This document shows, piece by piece, positions 1 through 11,445 of a DNA stretch of 64,000 nucleotides. This DNA comes from Benincasa hispida (taxonomy: Eukaryota; Streptophyta; Magnoliopsida; Cucurbitales; Cucurbitaceae). The number at the start of each line of letters is the position of its first letter. The stretch's first letter is position 1. Under the pieces are notes generated by a model, which had not been told where the DNA came from, ran no database searches, and was given only the letters and a program-made list of their open reading frames with translations. The DNA lies in assembly GCF_009727055.1 (NCBI RefSeq), contig NC_052357.1, positions 10,487,445 to 10,551,444 on the forward strand, read 5' to 3'. Position numbers and translations under genes: made by a program.

Positions 1-1809
1 CCCTTGAAACTTTTTTATCATGTGATGTTGGGATGAGTCGTCATTTCACCAAGTAAACCCAAAGTCGCGCCTTTGGAAGCAGCTTTTTGGACGCAAGGGT
101 CTTAATGCCAGTCAAAGATACCGACCACTGTGTGCTCTATTGCATTAATACTCTCAGCGCATCCTCCATTTGTGTTTCATCGGGATCATCAATTATCTTG
201 TTACCCAGTGCATCCGGGATGTCCTTCATCTTATACAGTTCGTTGATGTCCTTTGTGCTGAATGGCACTGTCCACCCTTTCATGATCACCGCATCTTCGG
301 TGTCATGGAGCTGGCCATGATAAAAGGCCCTCACTACTGTAGGAATAATGATGGATGGGCATTGGCAGAAAGTCTCCCACCCATGCTCCAACACAACATT
401 TGTAATCAAATCTGGTAGTGGCATTGACGCAGGAAAGAAACCCATCTCCATCATCATATCATCGTTTTCCTTCTTTATTGATGGGCGCCTCCTGGTCGAC
501 GCAAGCTTGATGCTTCCAACTTTTGCCTTGCCCTTATCTTGAGCCAATGCAAGGCGGGACTGTTGTCTGTTTGCGTTCCCGTTCCTTGCCCTGCTCTTCT
601 TCTTTCTTTTTCCACTTCGCAACTTCTTTTTTTTTGTTCTCTCTTATGCGCTGCACATTGGCCTTGCGCCGTTTCTTCTTCTCCTCCTTCTTTTTTTCTT
701 CCTTTTCTTCTTTTCTCATCTATTTTTTTCTTCCTCTTCTTCTTCTCTCATCTCTTTTTCAAACTGTTCCGAGGCAAGCAATATGTGTTGCTCATCTTCG
801 AGCCTTCTACTTTCTTCTTCTGCCAATAAAGCATTGTTACGGCGCACCTCCTCATCATGGAGTTTTCTTGCCAAATCTCCAGATGCGATGATTTGGTGCC
901 CACGTAACATTCTTTCTTGTTTCTCCTCTTCTTCTCTTCTCCTTTTCTTCTGCTACGCGTTGCCAAAATTGTGGGTCACTTGTTGACCCTTGCGGCGCAT
1001 TCTCCTTGCGACGTCGCATCAGAGGGGTAATGTCCGGATCTTCTCTATCCTCAGTCGCAACCATTCTTATATGCGTTGATGACACTTGGGGTTGTGCTGA
1101 TTCTTTTTCTTATGGTGACACCCCTTCTTCCACCTTTGCGGTGGTGGATTCTCCATCGAAATCTGGGCTTTCCGCCCTCTTCCTCTTCTCTTCCTTCTTC
1201 AGGCGCTTATCTTCTCGCCTACGCTGTCTTTTCTCACTCGTTTTCTTTTCTTTCTTCTCCTTCTTTGGCCGGGCATCTTCATCTCCTTCTACCCGCTTCT
1301 CCTTGTTTTTTCTCTACTTCTTCCCTTCTGTCGTCTACGGCTGCTTCTTCGCTCCCACCTCTTCCAAAACGACCCTGATGGGTCCCTCATAGGAGTTTGT
1401 TGGAACAGTCTCCTTAGGATCCGCAACGGCCAGGGCGCTTCTCCGTGAAGCTTCTGCCATCTCCTCCTCCGAAGGCAGAGGCTGATTTACAACTCCGGCT
1501 TTAGGTAGCCCCCCCTCTCTCCATGTTGCTTAAAATGCTCCCAAATACTTCTTTGTCATCTCTTCTTTTCTTCTCACTTTCTGATGACGATATTAGGAGT
1601 GGGGCACTCTCCATGCTCGGCCCCTCTCGGATTGGGAGTGGTTTGGCTACAGAGGGTTTTCGCCGCAGTTTTTCTGCAATTCTTTGGATAGACTTGGGTT
1701 GGGTGGCGAGGCGGTGGCTAGCTGCGAGGAATGCCGCCTCCCGTGCGATGACGAGTGCTTGGGAAGGTGATGAAGGTAGGGAAGATGAATGAGAGGATTG
1801 CTCGGCCAT
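1..1809 (-). pseudogene. extra (env-position) ORF of element A, degenerate
   Basis: The likely start is the ATG at 1809, giving a Ser/Pro/Lys-rich N-terminus. Low-complexity Lys/Glu/Arg coiled-coil-like stretches follow between about 1400 and 620, broken by frameshifts. The most recognisable part is 622-137, with a segment resembling the putative plant transposon protein domain: a residue run around PLPDLITNVV, then WETFCQC, then VVRAFYHGQ, then VPFSTKDINELYKM. Element B has the same order at 46300-46590 (LPIYITETI, WNQFC, LVHMFYNSE, VRFSADNINEVFNI). Function of this ORF is unknown. It occupies the place of env in Athila elements, but no signal peptide or membrane segment is visible. It is cut by the window edge. 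Confidence 0.6.
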
Positions 1810-1946
1810 GGTCTCGGTTGAGTGATAGAGTTGGAAAATTTTTAGGACTGAGGAAGGAATTTTGAAGGTCTGGTATGCAGAGAGGATTCTTAAGGTTTCT
1901 TTTCGCTAGAGACTCAAATAAACTTCCTCAATTGAAGGAGGGGGAG

Positions 1947-1953
1947 ATTTATA
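1947..1953 (-). promoter_or_regulatory. possible TATA box upstream of the extra ORF of element A
   Basis: The minus strand reads CTATAAATCTCC here, about 140 nt upstream of the first ATG of the extra ORF. Element B has a TATA-like site at 44955-44960, also upstream of its extra ORF. The shared position suggests an internal promoter for a separate downstream transcript. This is inferred from position alone. Confidence 0.35.
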
Positions 1954-2471
1954 GTTTGGGCCTTGATGGACCCAACGCAAACTCTGCGTGGCAGGCTTCG
2001 AGATGCTCAAAAAGCCTGCCCGCCGCACTAATCGCACTTATGAATTAGCAGAAAAGGACGTCCATTCGTCTGCTAAGTCATTATTTCCTTGGAAGATTTA
2101 ACGATTTGATTACTCTTTCACAAAAAGATTTTATCTTTTGTATTTTATTCGGAGGGGCCCAATGTTAAAGATTAATGTAATGCATCCGTTATCGCAAATG
2201 CATATTTGCGGAGGATGGGCAACAACGCACGCATTAGCGCAACACACCCCTCAACTCAGCGCATTTTTAGAGGATGGGCGAACGATATTTCTACCAGAAC
2301 AACATTATCTCGACATAGTGCGTTTTTGTTGGGGACGAGCGTAGAATACATAAGTGCACAACACAGCCCTCAACGTAATGCATTTGTGTAAGATGAACGC
2401 AAAGTGTATCTTATCAACACAAGATACACCCGTCATCGCAATGCAGACCAGATGTTTTATTTTATTTTTTA

Positions 2472-2506
<35 letters not shown>

Positions 2507-2859
2507 AATATTCATTATAATTCATCAACAACGCAATTTGATAAGACTTTGCGGTGCTCACTTTCTTTTTAATAAATCATTCACAGCAATTTAGGAACAA
2601 CGCAATCTAAGGCAGGAGAGTAAATAAATTGAACTAGCCATGGAATTAACGCAACTTGAATTAAAGTAGAAGTAATTTCGGAAAGCAGTAAAGGCTAATT
2701 TAGGAAAGCGATAAACTGAATTGAATAACGCAATAACAAAGCAATAAACTAATGTACGAAAGCAGTAAAGAAAGTATTAAAGAAAGCGATAAAGATAGAT
2801 GTAGGGATGCTGATTGAAAGACAAATCTTCATGATTACGGCAATCCGCATCCCCATAGG
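1954..2859. other. non-coding spacer of element A where pol is missing
   Basis: No coherent reading frame was found. The stretch is rich in AACGCA/TGCGTT words and holds a trinucleotide microsatellite. It lies where element B carries its protease, RT, RNase H and integrase, so it probably spans the scar of the pol loss plus leader sequence of the extra ORF. Confidence 0.45.
2475..2505. repeat. (TTA)n microsatellite
   Basis: About ten uninterrupted TTA/ATT units inside the element A spacer. Likely length-polymorphic. Confidence 0.9.
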
Positions 2860-4330
2860 CGGTTAGACTTGCCTGCACAATGTCATCACGGACATTGTTC
2901 CTTCCCATGAGATCCCGGGGCTTGTGAATTACTTGGCAGCGTTCTCGGTGTTCAATAGCGAAGCTCGGCTGCCAGTTGCCCTACTTAGACCTTCAAGTTC
3001 CTTATAGAACTGCGACTGCATGACTACATCATTTTTCTCAATGTATTGTTTTAGCAGGGCTTTCAAGGATGACGAATTTACAGAGGTGTTTGATGTGGAC
3101 GGTTGGTTATGTGGTTGCCGTTGGTGACTCTGATTCTAATTTTGGTGAAAAGCTGGAGGATTCCCTGAATTGTTGTTCTAATGATTCCTCTGGCCTCCTT
3201 GGTCATTGTTACCGCCCCAACTGAAGTTAGGGTGATTCCACCAACCTAGATTATAAGTGTTGCTATAAGGGTTGTATTGGATGGCAAACACTGATTGCGG
3301 GTTCGATGGGCACATCTCTGCAGCATGACCCACTCCGCATTGTGTACAGCTGATTGCTGCCACTTGTGCATTGGGTTGCTGAGAGAGGGTATCTTGTTTA
3401 ATTTCCATCGTTTGGAGGAGAGAGGTCACTGCGGCCATTTGCAGCCAAGGTTGTCATTGTATCCACTGGTACAATGGCATTTTCAGTTCTTCTTCTCTCG
3501 GGGCCTCTTCCCCCATACCCGTCGTCCACCCAATCATCAGTGTTTCGCGAAATGCGATCCAGGATGACCTTGGCTTCAGTGTAGGTCTTATCCATAAATC
3601 CTCCCACTGCGGAGGCATCAGCAACAACTTGGTTGATCGGTTCAAGCCATTATAGAAGGTCTCCATCAGAACGCAATGGGAATCTCGATATGCGGACAAT
3701 TCTTCATCAATCTTCTGAAACGAACCCAGGCAGTGCTTAGAGTCTCATTCTTCATCTGCTCGAAATTTAACACATCCCGTTGACGGCTGGAGGGAAGAAC
3801 TTCTTCATGAACCGTTTCACCAACTGATCCTATGATATGATTTCGTTTGGCTCCAACGAATGAGCCCACCTCTTTTCCTCATCCCTCAGTGTGTATAGGA
3901 AGAGGTACAGTCTAATTCCCTCAGGAGTAACGCCAGGAATGGAAAAAGTGTTGCACATCTCCACAAAACTGGTCAGATGGGCGTGTGGGTCTTCACCTTG
4001 CATACCTCCGAACTGCCCCGCGTTTTTTATCATCTGGAGCATGATCGACTTAATTTCAAAACATGCATTCTCCTCAACCATTGGTCTTAAGATTTCGGGC
4101 GAGAAGTCGTAAAGTTTCAGCGCCGTATAATTTCTCATAGGGATGTTGTGGTCGGTAGCAAGAAAGACATGATCTTGCGCTGGCCGATTTGCCCCTTGAT
4201 TCCCTTCGGACCTCTCATTATTAGCCATGTTTGCTCTTCTTCGCCTAATTTCGTTCTGGCATGCCCTTGCGCGAAAAGTACGCTCGATCTCTGAGTCAAC
4301 TTCAGATTCTGGATCAGTTCCAGTACTCAT
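2860..4330 (-). pseudogene. gag region of element A, broken
   Basis: This encodes a Ty3/gypsy capsid/nucleocapsid polyprotein. Starting at 4330, the first 166 residues include a charged N-terminus, then YDFSPEILRPM and GQFGGMQGEDPHAHLTSF, both aligned with the gags of elements B and C. A stop after EIIS near 3830 interrupts the core gag domain, which continues as VKRFMKKFFPP, then FEQMKNETLSTAW and FRRLMKNCPH. A zinc knuckle of C-x2-C-x3-H-x4-C type (CTQCGVGHAAEMC) lies near 3320. The C-terminal part carries LLKQYIEKND near 3040, like element C. Several frameshifts are needed to follow it, so no full Gag can be made. Homology can be followed to about 2860. Confidence 0.75.
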
Positions 4331-4425
4331 AAACCATCAGCCTGCTCTTCGCGATAAACAAACAGTACAACAGAGATCTGTCCTGCAAAATACCACAAAA
4401 GTATTCAACACCAAACCATTACCAA

Positions 4426-4443
4426 TCCTCGACAACGGCACCA
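4426..4443 (-). other. primer-binding site of element A
   Basis: The minus strand reads TGGTGCCGTTGTCGAGGA, which resembles the complement of the plant tRNA-Asp 3' end (TGGCGCCGTTGCCGGGGA) with three mismatches. It lies 6 bases inside the LTR, the same spacing as in elements B and C. Confidence 0.75.
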
Positions 4444-4449
4444 TAAACT

Positions 4450-6446
4450 TGATGACTAAAATTTAATACATCTTTATCTAACTCTAACGGATGGCTTATG
4501 AATGAAAATGATGTGATGATGCTCTATGCGCTCAAGTGCTTTGCGATAAAGATATTCTTGTGATACTACGTTCTAAGTGTATGCGCTGGTAGTGATATGT
4601 TTCGTAGTATGCGATGATGTAGTTCGTGTCACAAGTTTCCTTGCGCTGGAACTAAGTATAATTCCAACGCAAGTTTCTCAGAATGACCTGAGGTCGAAAC
4701 AAGGATTGTTGTCGTTTAGATGTGATACTAATGTGGTATATGCGACCGGTTATCATAAAGAATAAAGAATTTGGTTTAACAAAAATATAAATTGCGCTGA
4801 AAGTAAAATGTGTTGATAAAATAAATGTCTAAACTACTATGATACAGGGTGAGGACTGGCTGTGAAGTTGTACAAAAGAATCTAATGAATGCGATGACAA
4901 GCCTTGTGAATGAAGCAGAAAGAGAATAAGTAGAGAGAAAGGACATCGCAAGTTCGTCAATCTCGTTAAGGACGCAACTAAGGTTCTACTTTCCCTTGGC
5001 GTACACCTTTCAGTGATCGGCCGCGTTCCCATACATCTATGGTGAAACAGAGATGAACGTAATGAATGCAAGGTTGTTTCCATCTCTGGAAATACTTCTT
5101 GCTTTAGTTAACACATTCTTCCAAACTTCTTTCGATAGGCGGAATAACATCTTCACTTCTGCTCTCATAGGTGAAAATGCCGTCGAGCATGCTTTAGCTA
5201 AACTTAGCTGATTACCTGAACACAGATTAACTCACTCGCTTAATTCTTCCTTTTTATCCAGGGGATTAAGAACACATGATGGAGAAAATGAATGATAAAT
5301 GTATGGAAAGGGACAGATAGATGATAATGATGACGATAATGACATTTAAATCTAAAGATAAGCGTTTGATACATGATTTGTGAATGAAAGATTAAAGAAG
5401 ATGAACACAGAAGATGAATTAAAAGAATAGGAACAAATATGGAAAGAGTGTCAATGTCTTGACACAAATCCCGATCGGAGACTTGTGCTTTCTGACATAT
5501 GGATGAAGTGGAGAGGAAAGCTTCCCTTTCATGCTTGCTTTCTTGGTAGAAGTGACCCTTTTGCACAGAGCTTCAGCTTTGGGAATCGGAAGAATTCCTT
5601 GCTCGGAGACTCACTTTTCAGCCTTGTCTCGTCGTTCTCCCGAATTTTCTCTGTAAAGTCTCTTCAGACCAATCTCCCTTGCAATGAATTCAAGGAAGCT
5701 ATTTATATACAACACCTTGGCTCTTTGAATTAGTGGTCCCACTGTGTAATTCTGATAATTCCTGCTATGGCGTAGTGGAAATGTCCGCTCTGCTCCATGA
5801 TCAATATGTCAGAATCGTACAACAGAAAGCTATACACTTGTCATAATCACCCGAGAATGCGTTGCTCTTCACATCTTCGATCGATCGCCGCATGCAGTGT
5901 TGTTGTTTTGATTACCGCATGCGGTGGAAATGCGTTGATCTTTAGAATCCATGATCGATCGTCGCATGCACCGTCATTGCGTTGATCATTTCTTCGTTCT
6001 TGATCGATTGGCGCATGTGATGTAGATGTGTTGTACATTTTGTCCTCGAGCCATTAACGCATGTGGTGACCTATTTCCTGCAAAACGGAGACTTGGACAT
6101 TCTATTTCGCCATCGCAATGGGGTTAGTGGGTGTGTTTACGACATTTCATAATTTTCACATTTCTCAGCCAATTCTTATACTATTGACGCAACTTTCCCT
6201 TCTTTTTGCCGCAATATTTAAGTAAAATAGCATAAATAACTTGTATTTCTACAAGTTATCACCTGCAAAACAAAGACTTGGACATTCCATTTCGCCATCG
6301 CAATGGGGTTAGTGGATGTTTTCACGACACTTTATAATTTTCGTATTTCTCAGCCAATTCTTATACTATCGACGCAACTTTTCCTTCTTTTTGCCACATA
6401 ATCTAAATAAAATAACATAAATAACTTGTATTTCTATAAGTTATCA
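4450..6446 (-). repeat. 5' LTR of Athila-type element A
   Basis: This long terminal repeat of 1997 bp starts (minus strand) at 6446 with TG and the hairpin ATAACTTATAGAAATACAAG, and ends at 4450 with TCATCA next to the primer site. It is the same family as the solo LTR at 58522-60373, sharing the GCGTTGGAATTATACTT stretch and the region near the 3' end. A TATA-like site (minus strand TATATAAATAG) lies near 5700. It is longer than the solo copy because its first 185 bp are present twice (6077-6446). Confidence 0.75.
6077..6446 (-). repeat. tandem duplication of the first 185 bp of the LTR
   Basis: Two adjacent units of exactly 185 bp (6077-6261 and 6262-6446), about 90% alike, each begin on the plus strand with CCTGCAAAAC and end with the LTR-terminal hairpin and TTATCA. 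The related solo LTR at 58522 has a single copy. Confidence 0.85.
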
Positions 6447-7648
6447 TGTTCCAAGATGTTTTGACCTTGTATTGCAACAACATATGCGCCATATATATTT
6501 CATAGAATCCAGTGCAACATAGTTGAACAAAGCACATCAACATTAGACATCATTTTTTTCCGTAAATTGGGAACAAAGTCATTTCTGTGGAGCATATTAG
6601 AACAAATAAGCAGATTGTATACATTTTCACCAAACCCCTAAATACCGTTATATTTGATCTTTGAGGGCAACTCTTTGATTTTCCAAGCTACCATTATAGC
6701 CATTAAAGTCAGTTATGATGTATTGGGAGATGTTGGTGTTGATTGATGTCCCATTTATTATGGGTTTTAAAACATCTCCTTGTCTCTATTTAATCCATGT
6801 TGAGTCCTCGCAGAGACTCAGACTTGTATCTTTCAACTATCGTTTTCATTGTGATTTTGGTTCTTTTGGTTTGAACCTCGAGTATAATTATTTTTTGTTG
6901 GGTTTTTAGTTTCTCAATGCCTTCATCATGGTGGATACAAGGAGTCGTGCTTGTAATACTCACATGTTTGTGGTAAACCCTCGCAAGTCGACTAGCGTTC
7001 TCGCAATGTTAAGTCTGGTGGTTCAACTTCAAAGGTTAATGCTTTTGGCGTTCAAATGAAGGGTCCTACATCCTCTGTCTCTAAACGAAGTCATTCGAAT
7101 CGTCCCCATTCTCCCACTTCAGAGGACTTGCATGTTGATCAAGGTAATACCTCAGCTACACTCATTGAGAGTCCCGTACATGTTTCCGATCCTATAGAAA
7201 TTGTTGAAATTGGCCCTCTTGCTATTTTGCTGTATGTAGGCTGTCGTGATTTTCCTCCTTCTGATGATGTTAATGGTTCTTTAAATATGAATCTGTTACC
7301 ATCTGTTTTTCCTAAGAAATATCTTGGTGTTTACGCTTGTATGTGTTGTATGGGTTTGACATTATTACTAAGAATCCTTGTATGCCTTCTTTCGCTGTTG
7401 TTGACTGATGTGTGAATATCTCTCCTTGTAAGGTTGAAAAAATTGTTGCTCAGAATATTGTTGATGTTTCTTCTGTCATTGGTAGCTCTTCTGTTCTGAT
7501 TTCCCAACCTGTTCATGATTCGAAAGTAAGTGAAAATGATGACTCTGTTCCTACTGATGAATATGTTGAGCATAATGATTTCGTCCCTGTTGACATTGGT
7601 ATCGTTCCTACTGATGAAAATGTTGGTGGTGCTTCTCACCCTAGAGAA
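6447..7648 (+). other. decayed coding remnant, probably of a retrotransposon
   Basis: A short ORF starts at 6927 (MVDTRSRACNTHMF...) and stops after 43 codons. Reading can be picked up again in shifted frames at 7056-7415 and 7412-7660. It is Ser/Thr/Val/Asp-rich and low in complexity. The N-terminus starting MVDTR resembles what I remember of envelope-like ORFs of cucurbit gypsy elements, but this is a weak impression without a search. Bases 6447-6700 hold nothing recognisable. The stretch ends where a Copia LTR begins. Confidence 0.3.
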
Positions 7649-9532
7649 TGTTGGAGTTAACATGCATAAAACGAAAGCAAACAGAATCATTAAACACTCT
7701 AATTATATTTAGTTTGAATATAAAGCATGCTGAAAAAACATTCTTTTTTTTCACAAAGAGGGTTTCAGATTTCATACCTTTGATGATTTCACTTCAAATA
7801 TTTGTAATATCCACGAATTAGATCTCAAAATCTCCAGTAGACCACCAAGAGGATCTTCTCTACTATCCTCAGCCTTGAATTGAGTGATGGAAACTTAGAA
7901 TTGAGCTGAATTAAGAGTGGGAAGGAGAAGGTTTGTGAGGTTCAAAATTTCAGAAAATTCTCAGAAAATTGGATTGCATGAACTTCAATATTATGAAAAC
8001 TTGAGTATTTATCAAGTCAATCCATGCATGCACTAACTAATTCATCTAATTGACAATTCAATTAGCACTTAGATAGTGGGCTAGGTGTTAAATTAGGGAG
8101 ATATCGTCATAAGAGTTCAAAAATTGTATTTTTCCACTAATGAATAATTAATTTTCAATTATTATTGATTTAATTCAAAATCAATAAAAAAATAAATTCA
8201 ATTTTGAAATTTGAAAATTAATTTTAAATATTAAATAAATAATAATTTAATATCAAATATTAAATTAATAAAACACCTAATTCACACACACATGAATCCT
8301 ATTCATGTAATTAATATTTAAATAATTTATTTAAATATTATAAACTCTCAAATTACGTCTAATTTTGATAAATTTAAATGCTAATTATATCAAATATAAT
8401 TATCCAAACCCTAAATCGAATTTGAACATTTCAAATTCTAAACTCTAATTTTGAATTTGAACGTTTGAAATCTGCTCAATTTTCTAATTCAAGGTGTAAT
8501 GTTTTACGAGCTAGTAGAGAGACCTTATGGACCTACAGATCATGAGCTTGAACGATTTAAGATTAATCGGCCAAACTCTTTAGACCGAATTAATCAATAT
8601 TCGTTAACAATCAAGACATACCACTATAGCTCGATAGTTGCACTCTCCTCACTGTAGATATATTTATGTCCACTTGATTTAACCATAATTAGTAAGTCGA
8701 TCCTTCACAGGTCGTTCGTATTTATAGTAGGTCAAAATTATCGTTTTACCCTTATAAATACATCTTGCTCTTTAAGCTTCCATTGATCCTCTATTGAATA
8801 ATTGGTTTATAGTTCAACCAATAAACCATATTCCTCTCGACCATGAAAGGGTGGGGCCCCTTTGTTCAAGGCAAGGAATCAGTACTTAAGGGAACAACCT
8901 ATTTGCTAACCATAAATCAGATAGGAGTGAGTTCCATTTTGCAGGACTATGTCCTAGCTATCTATTCGGTCTTATCCTAAAAATGTGAGGCTTATTGAGT
9001 AGTGTTGTTGAACTACTCTCATCTATGAAGATCAAAGGATAATCACAAATAAATAGGAGTTCATAGTTAGCTCAGGATTAAGATCGAGTTACCCTAAGTC
9101 ATCGGTAAAATACTCAGGTTTAACAGTAAACGTCATTATAAAGAAAAGTGACTATTTCGCGATCTTATCTTATGCAAATGTCTTTTGCATAGGATGCCCC
9201 CACTCACATGTCTCCACATGAACGATTTTGAGATTACATCATTTGTATCAATATAAAAAGTGGGCCGCATCCATAATGTCCTCAAAATTAGGTACCCAAT
9301 CTCATCAATATACTTATAAACCATTTTGGCTATATACTAAAACTTGATCCTCTTTTATGTCTCTACATGAGGTTAAAATATTCATACTATAGCCATGGAT
9401 ATGTTTATTGGATTTTTCAAAATGTAATATCAATAACATTTTTATTGAATTAGAAACTCAATAATACTTTTATTGATAAATAGAATAAGTTTTCAAATAT
9501 TACGAATTGCGAGTTTTAAGACATTCCTAACA
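7649..9532 (-). repeat. Copia LTR, complete, minus strand
   Basis: The LTR is 1884 bp and runs from 9532 (minus strand TGTTAGGAATGTCTTAAAAC) to 7649 (ends ...AACTCCAACA). A purine tract abuts the 9532 end, so this is a 3' LTR of an element whose body lay to the right. The minus-strand pol fragment at 11446-16330 is the natural candidate. It is strongly similar to the inverted LTR at about 9630-11445 and more distantly to the LTRs at 12395 and 34399. Confidence 0.75.
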
Positions 9533-9560
9533 ATCTCTCACTTGGACTAATACTCCAGTG
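9533..9560 (-). other. Copia polypurine tract and 3' UTR end
   Basis: The minus strand reads GTCCAAGTGAGAGAT directly before the TG of the LTR. This resembles the usual plant Copia polypurine tract (CAAGTGGGAGAT) and fixes the neighbouring repeat as a 3' LTR. Confidence 0.65.
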
Positions 9561-9629
9561 AGTTACAAATATATACAAATATACAACGTTGAGAAAAAGA
9601 GAGAAAATAGAATAAACTAGGGCATCTAT

Positions 9630-11445
9630 ATACCTTTGACATTTTGTTATAAAATGCCAATAAACGAATCCGTGGCTAAAATATGAATACTTTAACTTTA
9701 TGTATAGACATAAAAGTGGATCAAGTTTTAGTATATAGCGAAAATGGCCTATAAGTATATGGATGAGATTGGATACCTCATCCTGGGGACACTATTGGAT
9801 GCGGCCAACTTTGTATATTGATACAAACGGTGTGTGATCCCAAAATCATTCACGTGGAAACATGCAAGTGAAAGCATTCTATGCGAAGGATGTTGGCATA
9901 AGACTGGACCACGAAATAGTCACTTTTCTGTATAATGACCATTTATTGTTAAAACTGACTATTTCAAATTCGATGACCTAAGGTAACTCGATTTGAATCC
10001 TGAGCTAACTATGAACTCATGTTTATTCAGAATTATCCTTTGATATGTATAGGTGAGAGTAGTTCAACAACACTGCTCAATAAGCCTCCAATTTTGAGGA
10101 TAAGACCGGATAGATAGCTAGGGACATAGTCCTACAAGATGGAATTCACTCTTACCCTATTTAGGGTTAGCAGATAGGATTTTCATTTAAGTACTAATGT
10201 CTGGTATTGAACAAAGGGGTCACATCCTCTCATGGTCGAGAAGGATATGGTTTATTACTTGGACTATAAATCAATTATTCAATAGAGGATCAATGGGAGC
10301 TTAAGGAGCAAGATGTATTTATAGGGGTAAAACGGTAACTTTGATCTAGCTGTAAATACAAACGACCTGTGAAGGATCGACTTACTGATTATAGTTAAAT
10401 CAAGTGGACGGAAATATATCTACAGTGAGCAGAGTGCAACTATTGAGCTATAGTGGTGTGTCTTAGTAATTAATGAATATTGATTAATTTTGTCTAAAGA
10501 GTTTAGCCAATTAATCTCAAATGGTTGGAGCTCATGATCGGTAGGTCCATAAGGTCCCTCTACTAGCTCGTAAAACATTACACCTTGGATTAGTGAATTA
10601 AGCGGATTTGAAACGTTCAAATTGGAAATTAAGGTTTTGAATTTGAAAGGTCCAAATTAAATTTAGGGTTTGGATAATTATATTCGATATAATTAAATGT
10701 TTAAATTTATTGAAATTAAACATAAATTGGAGAGATTACAATAGTTAAATATTGATTTAAATATTAAATTAAAATGAATAGGATTCATGTATGAATTACG
10801 TGTTTAATTAATTTAATATTTGATATTGAATTATTATTTAATTAATTAATTAAATTTGTTTAATTAATTATTTAATAAAACATTTTAAATTTTACAAATT
10901 CAATATTCAGAATTGAATTTTTTTGTTTAAATTTAATTTTAACAGAAAATTAAATTAAATAAAATTGGAAATTTGTAAAAATTAGCTTGCTAGTGGAATA
11001 GTCCAAAATTTGTTGTATTAATCCACTATGTAACAACTAACCCACTTATTTAATGCTAATTGAACTGTCAATTAGCTGATTAAGTGAGTGCTTGCACGAA
11101 TTAGAATCATAAATACTCAAAACATTCAGATTTTTTGAGTTCATGCAACTGATTATTCTGAAAATCTAAAAACCTCTCAAACTTTCTACTTCCCTCTCCC
11201 AATTCAGCTCAAATTTTGAGTTTCCACCACACATTCCAAGGTTGAGAATAGCAGAGCAGATAATCTTGGTGGTTTACAGTTGAGTTGAAGGTCGAATTCG
11301 TGGAGAGGAGCAAGAATTGAAGTGACTCTCAAAGGTAATATATTCAGAAACCCTTTTCTTTGAAAAACTATTTTCTTACATGCTTTTAAACTAAAATTAA
11401 GTATAACTAGAGTGCTTAATGATTCTGATTGCTTCCGCTTTATGA
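9630..11445 (+). repeat. Copia LTR, plus strand, truncated at both ends
   Basis: This is an inverted partner of the LTR at 7649-9532, matching from roughly AATAAACGAATCC (near 9663) to GATTCTGATTGCTTCCGC near 11440. The usual first about 100 bases and the terminal CAACA are missing. It joins directly to the RNase H end of the minus-strand pol fragment. The left boundary is approximate. Confidence 0.65.

Larger units (their letters stand above)
1..6446 (-). mobile_element. Athila-type Ty3/gypsy element A, 5' part, pol deleted
   Basis: Reading on the minus strand, this element has a 5' LTR (6446-4450), a primer-binding site, a gag region (4330-2860), a non-coding spacer, and an extra ORF (1809 to beyond the window start). 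In element B of this window the order is gag, protease, RT, RNase H, integrase, then the extra ORF. Here nothing of protease, RT, RNase H or integrase is visible between gag and the extra ORF. The 3' LTR would lie left of base 1. The family call rests on the tRNA-Asp-like primer site, the long LTR, gag similarity to B and C, and the extra ORF with a plant transposon protein domain. That it moves only with help from other copies is inference. Confidence 0.75.

Noticed and set aside
523..1392. Phe/Ser-rich plus-strand ORFs that look like membrane proteins
   Set aside because: They are the reverse of Lys/Glu-rich codons of the extra ORF on the minus strand.
10420..10620. 66-codon minus-strand ORF
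   Set aside because: It lies wholly inside a Copia LTR and the matching LTRs do not keep it open.
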